Positions 1 through 5,306 of a stretch of 6,225 bases of DNA are shown here, piece by piece (positions within the stretch are counted from its first letter, which is position 1; the number at the start of each line of letters is the position of its first letter). The position numbers were made by a program, and so were the translations under genes. The notes under the pieces were generated by a model, which did not search any database, was not told the origin of the DNA, and saw nothing but the letters and a program-made list of their open reading frames with translations. The stretch lies in contig CAYOMP010000164.1 in the NCBI GenBank assembly GCA_964405075.1, positions 1 through 6,225 of the forward strand, in the 5' to 3' direction. The DNA comes from CAYOMP01 sp964405075. GTDB lineage: Bacteria; Bacillota; Clostridia; Lachnospirales; Lachnospiraceae.

Positions 1-244
1 TCAAAACAACTAATTCAGGTGCATTTTCAATTGTTTTTACATTATATTCAAAATCAATCGAACTGGCAATTCTTGATTTAATGCTTTCATCTTCAATTAC
101 AACATAACGGGAAATCTGAGTATTTTTCCAAGATGGGGAAAAAGAGGCTGCTTCTATGATTTGCTCTATAACAGAATGAGCTATTTTCTCAGGTTTAAAG
201 ACACGTACACTTCTACGATTTTTAATGCATTCTAATGTATTCAT
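1..244 (-). CDS. Nitroreductase family protein (C-terminal part cut by window edge)
   Basis: The first 81 residues of a protein read from an ATG at 242-244; the rest lies beyond base 1. The N-terminus (MNTLECIKNRRSVRVFKPEK) carries the RRSxRxF pattern at residues 10-16, where nitroreductase-fold enzymes contact FMN phosphate. SPSWKNTQ at 36-43 fits the family's SAPSxxNxQ segment. Known members are cytoplasmic, usually dimeric FMN enzymes that use NAD(P)H to reduce nitro compounds, quinones or related electrophiles; the natural substrate cannot be told from this fragment. The start is well supported: a GGAGG ribosome binding site (250-254) lies 5 bases upstream, and a good promoter stands about 40 bases upstream. 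It is transcribed separately from the proline gene cluster. The family call is firm; the subfamily is unknown because the C-terminal half is missing. Confidence 0.85.
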   Translation of the reverse strand, partial: MNTLECIKNRRSVRVFKPEKIAHSVIEQIIEAASFSPSWKNTQISRYVVIEDESIKSRIASSIDFEYNVKTIENAPELVVL

Positions 245-260
245 CGGTACCTCCATTTGT

Positions 261-292
261 ATTATTCTATTCCTACTTCTTAATTATTCTAT
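261..292 (-). repeat. Perfect 10-bp direct repeat at the nitroreductase promoter
   Basis: The decamer attattctat (plus strand) occurs at 261-270 and again at 283-292, so the copies are offset by 22 bases, about two helical turns. The distal copy contains the predicted -10 hexamer and the proximal copy lies just downstream of the expected transcription start. This arrangement would suit an operator bound by a regulator, or a pair of alternative -10 elements. AT-rich DNA also makes short repeats likely by chance. Confidence 0.4.
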
Positions 293-314
293 ACTATAAA
301 CTAGCTAATTTCAA
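286..314 (-). promoter_or_regulatory. Predicted sigma-A promoter of the nitroreductase gene
   Basis: On the minus strand a -35 hexamer TTGAAA (309-314) is followed by exactly 17 bases and a -10 hexamer TAGAAT (286-291). Each hexamer differs from consensus at one position. Transcription should begin near 278-280, leaving a leader of about 35 bases that includes the GGAGG site. This is the best-matching promoter in the window. Confidence 0.65.
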
Positions 315-438
315 ACATAAATTCACTAATTATTTAGGTTAATTTTTGGTGGTTTTTCATAAGTATTCCTTATTAATGTTTAATTACCTTTTCACATCAC
401 TTAAATACAAACTTGTAATACATCATAATCACTTACTC

Positions 439-510
439 AATTATGAGAAACACGTTTTGCGAGTTTTGTGAGTTTCGCGGTGCTCGTCGAAAATCTATGT
501 AAACATAATT
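439..510. repeat. Possible copy A of a dispersed intergenic element
   Basis: This segment is bounded by a 7-bp inverted repeat, AATTATG (439-445) and CATAATT (504-510). It is less AT-rich than its surroundings around 458-490. It shares a gapped motif, TATGnnAAACACnnTTTGCGAnTTT (20 of 25 positions), with the gap upstream of proA, in the same orientation. The common motif suggests a diverged repeat family, but two copies in one window is thin evidence. Confidence 0.35.
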
Positions 511-536
511 TTCTTCTAGTTGATTGCGTAAATACA

Positions 537-583
537 AGAAAGTCTGGAAAATCGCTCGTTTATTGCGAATTTCCAGACTTTTT
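537..583 (-). terminator. Stem-loop terminator after proA, possibly bidirectional
   Basis: The arms 539-555 and 565-581 pair over 17 positions with a single A-A mismatch, closing a 9-base loop; 537-538 and 582-583 add a weak extension. The stem begins about 10 bases after the proA stop codon, where an intrinsic terminator is expected. On the minus strand the stem's own run of U is followed by CUUGUAUUU, a modest U tract. On the plus strand it is followed by an uninterrupted run of T (579-583), so the hairpin could also stop transcription entering from the left. It most likely ends the proline and flavoprotein transcription unit. Confidence 0.8.
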
Positions 584-593
584 CAGATTTATA

Positions 594-1841
594 TTAACGA
601 ATCTGACCATTTCCGTAAATTATATACTTAATTGTAGTAAGTGCATCTAACCCCATTGGTCCTCTGGCATGAAGTTTTTGTGTACTAATTCCAATTTCAG
701 CTCCAAAGCCAAACTCATTACCATCGGTAAATCGTGTTGAAGCATTAACATATACTGCTGCAGCATCTATTTCGTTAAGGAATTTTTGAGCATTAGCATA
801 ATCCTTTGTAATAATTGCCTCTGAATGCTTTGTATTATACTTGTTAATATGGGATATGGCTTCATCTATGTTAGCAACTGTTTTTACAGAAAGAATGTAA
901 TCAAGATATTCTTTGCCCCAATCTTCTTCTGTTGCTTCATTTATACTATTAACAGCTTCTTTTGCTTTTTTGTCACCTCTTATTTCAACATTCTTCTCAT
1001 CTAAACGTTTCTTAAGAGCTGGTAAAAATTCATCAACAATACTTTCATGAATAACAAGTGATTCACAGGCATTACATACCCCTATTCTTTGGGTTTTTGC
1101 ATTAAATATTATGTCTATTGCCATATCAAAATCAGCACTTTCATCAACATATATATGACAATTACCTGTTCCTGTTTCAATTACAGGAATTGTAGCATTA
1201 TTAACTACCGTCTTTATAAGACCGGCACCACCTCTAGGAATCAAAACATCTACGTAATCATTCATATGCATAAATTCAGTAGTTGTTTCTCTATTAGTAT
1301 CCTCTATTAACTGTATTGCATCTGGATTAATATTACAGCTTGTTAAAGCATCTCTAATTACCTTTACAATTGCAATATTGGAATTTATAGCATCACTTCC
1401 ACCCTTTAGTATTACAACATTTCCTGTTTTAAAACATAAACTAAAAGCATCAGAAGTAACATTTGGTCTGGCTTCATAAATAATTCCTACAACACCTAAA
1501 GGTACTATTTTTTTACCAATAAGTAACCCGTTAGGACGCTGTTTCATGTTTTCTACTTCACCTATAATATCATTTAATGCTTCAATCTGTAGCACCCCAT
1601 CAGCCATTTGTGCTATTCTGTCTTCATTTAATTCTAATCTGTCTAGTAACCCAGCTGACATACCATTAGCGCGTCCATTATCCATATCCTTTTTATTTTC
1701 TTCAATAATGTATGCACTGTTATCTATCAATGCCTTAGCAACAGCTTTTAGCCCTTCATTCTTTTTCTGTGTCTGCATAATTCTAAGCTCTGGTTCTGCT
1801 GTCTTTGCACTTTCTCCTATTTTTAATAACATTTCATTCAT
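594..1841 (-). CDS. proA: Glutamate-5-semialdehyde dehydrogenase (gamma-glutamyl phosphate reductase)
   Basis: The product is a full-length 415-residue ProA, the usual size. This cytoplasmic enzyme reduces gamma-glutamyl phosphate with NADPH to glutamate-5-semialdehyde, the second step of proline synthesis. It belongs to the aldehyde dehydrogenase fold. Visible family signatures are VPLGVVGIIYEARPNVTSDA (113-132), KGGSDA (146-151), IPRGGAGLI (201-209), ETGTGNCH (222-229), the catalytic cysteine Cys256 in GVCNACE, and FGFGAEIGISTQKLHARGPM (377-396). The ATG at 1839-1841 is chosen because a strong GAGGAGGAG binding site (1847-1855) sits 5 bases upstream; the second Met at residue 4 is less well spaced. 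It is the last gene of the cluster, 115 bases after the folate cyclo-ligase gene, and is followed by a stem-loop terminator. It is separated from its partner proB by two unrelated genes. All key residues are present, so it should be active. Confidence 0.97.
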   Translation of the reverse strand: MNEMLLKIGESAKTAEPELRIMQTQKKNEGLKAVAKALIDNSAYIIEENKKDMDNGRANGMSAGLLDRLELNEDRIAQMADGVLQIEALNDIIGEVENMKQRPNGLLIGKKIVPLGVVGIIYEARPNVTSDAFSLCFKTGNVVILKGGSDAINSNIAIVKVIRDALTSCNINPDAIQLIEDTNRETTTEFMHMNDYVDVLIPRGGAGLIKTVVNNATIPVIETGTGNCHIYVDESADFDMAIDIIFNAKTQRIGVCNACESLVIHESIVDEFLPALKKRLDEKNVEIRGDKKAKEAVNSINEATEEDWGKEYLDYILSVKTVANIDEAISHINKYNTKHSEAIITKDYANAQKFLNEIDAAAVYVNASTRFTDGNEFGFGAEIGISTQKLHARGPMGLDALTTIKYIIYGNGQIR

Positions 1842-1846
1842 ATATT

Positions 1847-1855
1847 CTCCTCCTC
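1847..1855 (-). promoter_or_regulatory. Strong ribosome binding site of proA
   Basis: On the minus strand GAGGAGGAG lies 5 bases before the proA ATG. It offers two overlapping GGAG registers and is the strongest Shine-Dalgarno match in the window, suggesting efficient translation of the second proline enzyme. Confidence 0.75.
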
Positions 1856-1864
1856 AACATTCAA

Positions 1865-1950
1865 CTATGTAAAACACAATTTGCGACTTTCTCACATTTA
1901 CTGCATTCATCGAATAATTTTGCAAGCAAATTATTCGACTGGTTACATCG
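1865..1950. repeat. Possible copy B of a dispersed intergenic element, upstream of proA
   Basis: This segment fills most of the 115-base gap before proA. It opens with the motif shared with copy A at about 442-466 (TATGnnAAACACnnTTTGCGAnTTT in both). Its ends carry a 6-bp inverted repeat, ATGTAA (1867-1872) and TTACAT (1943-1948). It contains the stem-loop at 1910-1938. Similarity to copy A fades after the first 30 or so bases, so relatedness is tentative. Confidence 0.35.
1910..1938 (-). other. 11-bp stem-loop between the folate cyclo-ligase gene and proA
   Basis: Arms tcgaataattt (1910-1920) and aaattattcga (1928-1938) pair perfectly around a 7-base loop; the loop could close further with a one-base bulge. 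It lies about 18 bases after the cyclo-ligase stop. No run of T follows it on either strand and the stem is AT-rich, so it does not look like a standard intrinsic terminator. It may be an mRNA-stabilising or processing hairpin, a regulator site, or part of a repeat. Confidence 0.55.
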
Positions 1951-1956
1951 TATAAA

Positions 1957-2514
1957 TTAATGTATTCTATAATTTTTCTTCTCAGTAACAATCATATTTA
2001 ACTTTTGATCATATTCATCTATTGCAATTTTATCAACCATTTGAATAGAATGAGCTATTCCTATGGAATACAATTGATGGTTTTGCGCTAAAAATCTATC
2101 ATAAAAACCTTTTCCGTATCCTATTCTATAGCCCTCTTTATCAAACACTGTCCCAGGTACTATTATTACCCCTTCTGTAATTTGTACCTCTTCCAAGCTG
2201 ATTTTGGGCTCTAAAATTCCAAAATATCCCTCTTCAAAATCATCCAAAGAATCCACATAATAGAATTTCATATCTTCACCAAATACCCTTGGAAATGCTG
2301 TCCTTTTCCCATCTTCCAAGGCCTTTTCAAACAATTCATCACATAACACTTCATTTTTGTATGCTTTATATAAATAAATCGTATTTGTATTTTCATACTC
2401 TAAAGTTTCTACTACTGCTTTTGTAATCTTTTTGCTGTTTTCATATAATTCTTCTTTTGATAATGAATTTCTCAATGCCAGATATTCTTTTCTAATGGCC
2501 TTTTTTTCCTGCAT
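1957..2514 (-). CDS. 5-formyltetrahydrofolate cyclo-ligase (MTHFS family)
   Basis: The 185-residue product is of normal family length. The enzyme uses ATP to convert 5-formyltetrahydrofolate to 5,10-methenyltetrahydrofolate, returning a storage or inhibitory folate to the one-carbon pool in the cytoplasm. From the chosen start the N-terminus MQEKKAIRKEYLALR has the basic KxxxRKxxxxxR segment of the ATP site. The diagnostic C-terminal motif PGTVFDKEGYRIGYGKGFYD lies at about 120-139 and matches the family PGxxFDxxGxRxGxGxGxYD pattern. A GTG codon in frame at 2521-2523 would add three residues, but it has no binding site. The ATG at 2512-2514 has AGGTGA 5 bases upstream, so the ATG is preferred. 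The gene overlaps the end of the DUF896 gene by 23 bases, indicating co-transcription and probable translational coupling. Known homologues carry names such as ygfA, fthC or MTHFS. Confidence 0.93.
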   Translation of the reverse strand: MQEKKAIRKEYLALRNSLSKEELYENSKKITKAVVETLEYENTNTIYLYKAYKNEVLCDELFEKALEDGKRTAFPRVFGEDMKFYYVDSLDDFEEGYFGILEPKISLEEVQITEGVIIVPGTVFDKEGYRIGYGKGFYDRFLAQNHQLYSIGIAHSIQMVDKIAIDEYDQKLNMIVTEKKNYRIH

Positions 2515-2713
2515 ATTTTTCACCTAAATTTTCAACAGAACCATCTGGATTAATAACATCTATATTGTTAAGCTGTCCTCTTAGATTCTTTCTAACATTT
2601 TCAATATATTCCTGTCTTAAAAGAGCCTGTTCTTTTTTCTCTGATTCTGTTAATCCTTCTGCCTTAGATTTTCTATATAACTCGTTAATTCTTGCTATTT
2701 TTTTTTCGTTCAT
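2492..2713 (-). CDS. DUF896 family protein (YnzC-like)
   Basis: The product is a 73-residue cytoplasmic protein with no signal peptide or membrane segment. The core (residues about 3-50) matches DUF896: ARINELYRKSKAEGLTESEK, then a QALLRQEYIENVRKNLRGQL stretch, then a short DPDG-like tail (NPDGSVENLG). The characterised relative is Bacillus subtilis YnzC, a two-helix protein encoded beside the SOS gene yneA; its biochemical role is not established. The Arg/Lys/Glu-rich helical region resembles the helical hairpin of that fold. No SOS box of the Bacillus type (CGAAC-N4-GTTCG) is visible upstream, so SOS control is not supported here. An AAAGGA binding site (2724-2729) lies 10 bases before the ATG. 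The gene overlaps the following folate cyclo-ligase gene. The family assignment is firm; the function is unknown. Confidence 0.92.
   Translation of the reverse strand: MNEKKIARINELYRKSKAEGLTESEKKEQALLRQEYIENVRKNLRGQLNNIDVINPDGSVENLGEKYAGKKGH
2520..2525 (-). promoter_or_regulatory. Ribosome binding site that fixes the folate cyclo-ligase start
   Basis: AGGTGA on the minus strand is a six-base match to the 16S anti-Shine-Dalgarno tail and lies 5 bases before the ATG at 2512-2514. It covers the competing in-frame GTG (2521-2523), which has no site of its own, so the ATG is the likelier start. The site lies within the DUF896 coding sequence. Confidence 0.65.
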
Positions 2714-2738
2714 CTTAATTTCTTCCTTTATTTTACCA

Positions 2739-2768
2739 ATATTAACATATTACAATTATTTAATGTAA
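2739..2768 (-). promoter_or_regulatory. Possible internal promoter before the DUF896 gene
   Basis: In the 106-base gap after proB, the minus strand has TTACAT (2763-2768), an 18-base spacer, and TAATAT (2739-2744) preceded by TGT, an extended -10 arrangement. It could drive DUF896, the folate cyclo-ligase and proA apart from the genes upstream. The gap is very AT-rich, so such matches arise easily by chance. No clear terminator follows proB, so readthrough from upstream is equally possible. Confidence 0.35.
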
Positions 2769-2772
2769 TTGT
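2752..2772. repeat. 7-bp inverted repeat in the gap between proB and the DUF896 gene
   Basis: ACAATTA (2752-2758) and TAATTGT (2766-2772) form a perfect inverted repeat around 7 bases, overlapping the -35 of the possible internal promoter. It could be an operator half-site pair or a weak AT hairpin. There is no T tract, so it is not a good terminator. Confidence 0.35.
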
Positions 2773-2819
2773 TTACTTAAAAGTTGACTTACATCCTAGT
2801 ATGCTTTATACATCAGTTA

Positions 2820-3662
2820 TTAATCTATACCTATGTAGTCAAGAACAGAAAAACTATCATCTTTATTCTCTAAAAATAATGTTCCAACATTTTCGCCATT
2901 AACAATCTTACCAATTATACTTACATCTTCACCATTAGCTATAACCATATCTGTACCAGATGAAGTAGCTATTTTAGCTGCTCTTAATTTAGTTGCCATT
3001 CCACCTGTTCCAAAATCACTAGCAGATGATGATTTACCCATTTCTAATAAATTGTCATCGATTTTTTCAACCAAATCAATGAATTTAGCATCTGGGTTAC
3101 TATTTGGATCATCTGTATATAAGCCATCAATATCAGTTAATAATATTAGCAAATCAGCATTTACCAATGTAGAAACAATAGCTGACAATGTATCATTGTC
3201 GCCAAATTGAATTTCATAAGTTGAAACAGTATCATTTTCATTAACAACTGGTATTACACCCATTTTTAATAGCTGTTCAAAAGTATTAGTAGCATTCTCT
3301 CTATATGTAGGATTTATCAATGTGTTCTTTGTCATTAGAACTTGTGCTGTTGTCTGAGTATACTCAGCAAATAGTTTCTGATATACCATCATTAATTTTG
3401 CCTGGCCTACTGCAGCACATGCCTGCTTTGTAGCTATTTCAGTTGGTTTTTCATTAATACCGAGGGCAATTCTTCCAACACCAATGGCACCTGAAGATAC
3501 TAATACAACATTCTTTCCCATATTTTTTAAGTCGCTAAGCTGTCTTACTAATTTTTCAAGTTTTGTTAAATTAATTCTTCCTGTCTCTTTATGCGTAAGT
3601 GATGATGTACCAATCTTAACAACTATTGTTTGCTTATCTTTCAATTTTTCTCTAATGTTCAT
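2820..3662 (-). CDS. proB: Glutamate 5-kinase, short form lacking the PUA domain
   Basis: The 280-residue protein transfers phosphate from ATP to the gamma-carboxyl of glutamate, the committed step of proline synthesis. It has the amino-acid kinase fold in full: VVKIGTSSL (14-22, ATP-binding lysine Lys16), SSGAIGVG (56-63), AAVGQ (83-87), NENDTVST (141-148) and FGDND (153-157) for glutamate binding, LLTDIDGLYTDDP (174-186), and GTGGMATKL (218-226). E. coli ProB is about 367 residues, with a C-terminal PUA domain of roughly 90 residues. Here the protein ends soon after the kinase domain, at a clean stop with no PUA-like sequence after it, so this is a natural single-domain form and not a frameshift. 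Feedback inhibition by proline is a known property of the kinase and acts mainly through the kinase domain. The start has an AGGGGA-type binding site about 7 bases upstream. It lies 39 bases after the COG2509 gene. Confidence 0.96.
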   Translation of the reverse strand: MNIREKLKDKQTIVVKIGTSSLTHKETGRINLTKLEKLVRQLSDLKNMGKNVVLVSSGAIGVGRIALGINEKPTEIATKQACAAVGQAKLMMVYQKLFAEYTQTTAQVLMTKNTLINPTYRENATNTFEQLLKMGVIPVVNENDTVSTYEIQFGDNDTLSAIVSTLVNADLLILLTDIDGLYTDDPNSNPDAKFIDLVEKIDDNLLEMGKSSSASDFGTGGMATKLRAAKIATSSGTDMVIANGEDVSIIGKIVNGENVGTLFLENKDDSFSVLDYIGID

Positions 3663-3701
3663 TATTTATCCCCTTTTGTTACCCAAAATCTATTTATTAT
3701 A

Positions 3702-5288
3702 TTACTCAAAATAATATCTTTTTGCAATGGATTCTGCAATTTTAATACCATCCATAGCAGCAGATGTAATGCCACCTGCGTATCCTGCACCCTCACCACA
3801 AGGATACAAACCGCTAATATCTGTCTGAAAATCTTCATTTCTAGTTATTCTGACAGGTGAAGATGTTCTGCTTTCTACAGCACTCATTAATGCATCACCA
3901 CGACCAAATCCCTTGATTATACCATCAAAAGAAGTGATTCCTTTTATTAGCATTTCAGAAATATTCTCTGGGAAAATATCGCGCAAATTGGCCATAGAAT
4001 GCATTCCTTTTTGTTCTGGCTGTATTTCGCCTAATTTTTCTGTAGGCTTATTGTCGCAAAAATCCTTAAAAGTCTGAATAGGTATTTTACCATTTCCGGC
4101 TTTATATGCTTTTTCTTCTAAATCTCTCTGAAATTCTATACCGGCTAATGGACTATTATCACCAAAATCTTCTGGATTAACCGTAACTACAATAGCACTG
4201 TTTGCATTATTTCCATCACGTTTACTATAGCTCATTCCGTTAACTGCAAGCTTACCAGCCTCAGATGAAGCATTTACAACATAACCACCAGGACACATAC
4301 AAAATGAATATACACCTCTACCATTTTCAAATGTCTTAGCTAATTTATATGGTGCACTGGGCAAATATTTACTTTCCTCCACACCATACTGAGACCTATT
4401 AATCATTTTCTGCGGATGCTCTATTCTAATTCCAACAGCAAATGCTTTTGGTAATATTTCTATAGGCATTTCGCTTAACATTTTAAAAGTATCTCTTGCA
4501 CTATGTCCTATAGCCAATACTACAACCTTGGAATTTAAAGTGTAGTCATTATTAATTTCTACCCCTGTTATTTGACTATTTGTATACAAAAGCTTTGTAA
4601 CTTTACTGTTGAATCGAACTTCTCCACCTAATTCTATAATCTCTTTTCTAATGTTTCTAACAACTTTAATTAATATATCCGTTCCAATATGGGGCTTTGA
4701 CTCGTATGTGATTTTCTCTGGTGCACCCTTTTGGGCAAAAATTTCTAATACTTTTTTATTACGACCAGTTTTATCTTTAACCAAGGTATTTAATTTACCA
4801 TCAGAAAAAGTTCCGGCACCGCCTTCACCAAACTGAACATTAGACTCTGTATTTAATTCTCCACCATTCCAAAAGTTTTCAATGCTTTTTGTTCTGTCTT
4901 CCACGCACTCTCCACGTTCTAAAACAATGGGTTTAAATCCATTTCTAGCTAACATCAAAGCACAAAATAAACCCGCTGGACCACTTCCTATAATTATTGG
5001 CGGATTATCCAATTTCTCATTGCCATTGCCTGGAAATATGTATTTTTTATCATTAGTTAACATAACATTTTTATCGTTAATCTTTTTCAGGATACCAGTT
5101 TCGTTTTTAACTTCCACATCAACCGAATAAATAAATTTGATTTCATTTTTCTTTCTGGCATCAATTGATTCTTTAACAATTTTAATTTGTTTAATATCTT
5201 CTGGTTTTGTACGAAGAATTTTTAATACCTTTTGGGGTATTTCTTTTTCACAACCAGGATTTAATTTTATTTGAGATATTCTAATCAT
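3702..5288 (-). CDS. FAD-dependent dehydrogenase, COG2509 type (function uncharacterised)
   Basis: This 528-residue cytoplasmic flavoprotein has an N-terminal region (about 1-90) of no clear function. A Rossmann FAD-binding motif follows, IIIGSGPAGLFCALMLARNG (98-117) with the acidic strand end at Glu124 (VLERG). Other signatures of the COG2509 group are VQFGEGGAGTFSDGKL (151-166), VVVLAIGHSARDT (255-267), the cysteine-containing YSFCMCPGGYVVNASSEAG (327-345), ESRTSSPVRI (472-481) and the C-terminal FAD closure LYPCGEGAGYAGGITSAAMD (494-513). Members are common in Clostridia, but no reaction is established to my knowledge. The ATG at 5286-5288 has an AAGGAG site 11 bases upstream, slightly long spacing, next to the stop of the preceding gene. 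It follows the HI0933-type flavoprotein gene by 18 bases and precedes proB by 39. The two flavoproteins share little beyond FAD binding, so this is a pairing of families and not a recent duplication. Confidence 0.9.
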   Translation of the reverse strand: MIRISQIKLNPGCEKEIPQKVLKILRTKPEDIKQIKIVKESIDARKKNEIKFIYSVDVEVKNETGILKKINDKNVMLTNDKKYIFPGNGNEKLDNPPIIIGSGPAGLFCALMLARNGFKPIVLERGECVEDRTKSIENFWNGGELNTESNVQFGEGGAGTFSDGKLNTLVKDKTGRNKKVLEIFAQKGAPEKITYESKPHIGTDILIKVVRNIRKEIIELGGEVRFNSKVTKLLYTNSQITGVEINNDYTLNSKVVVLAIGHSARDTFKMLSEMPIEILPKAFAVGIRIEHPQKMINRSQYGVEESKYLPSAPYKLAKTFENGRGVYSFCMCPGGYVVNASSEAGKLAVNGMSYSKRDGNNANSAIVVTVNPEDFGDNSPLAGIEFQRDLEEKAYKAGNGKIPIQTFKDFCDNKPTEKLGEIQPEQKGMHSMANLRDIFPENISEMLIKGITSFDGIIKGFGRGDALMSAVESRTSSPVRITRNEDFQTDISGLYPCGEGAGYAGGITSAAMDGIKIAESIAKRYYFE

Positions 5289-5306
5289 TAGAATCTAAAC
5301 TCCTTT

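Larger units (their letters stand above)
245..593. other. Intergenic stretch between proA and the nitroreductase gene
   Basis: These 349 bases hold no convincing gene. From left to right they contain the nitroreductase ribosome binding site and promoter (up to 314), a very AT-rich featureless stretch (about 315-436), a segment that is less AT-rich than its surroundings and may be a dispersed repeat (439-510), and the proA terminator stem-loop (537-583). A 60-codon plus-strand reading frame starts at 468, but it runs through the terminator and into the proA coding strand and has no ribosome binding site. Confidence 0.7.

Noticed and set aside
468..650. A 60-codon plus-strand reading frame in the gap beside proA.
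   Set aside because: It runs through the terminator stem-loop and into the antisense of proA, has no ribosome binding site, and resembles no protein family I know. Its first part coincides with a possible repeat element.
1546..1872. A 108-codon plus-strand reading frame, and shorter ones at 1089-1310, 3484-3860, 4609-5130 and 5708-5908.
   Set aside because: They lie antisense to well-supported genes with clear family motifs and lack binding sites; their composition is that of a reverse-strand shadow.
1842..1956. A proline T-box or other tRNA-sensing leader before proA.
   Set aside because: The gap is only 115 bases, and no T-box AGGGTGGnACCGCG-like sequence or antiterminator followed by a T tract is visible.
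2714..2819. SOS control of the DUF896 gene, as for Bacillus ynzC.
   Set aside because: No CGAAC-N4-GTTCG or close relative is present in the upstream gap; the 7-bp inverted repeat at 2752-2772 has a different sequence.
2773..2819. A terminator directly after proB.
   Set aside because: Only a 4-bp GTAT/ATAC stem is found near 2799-2811 and no T tract follows on the minus strand.
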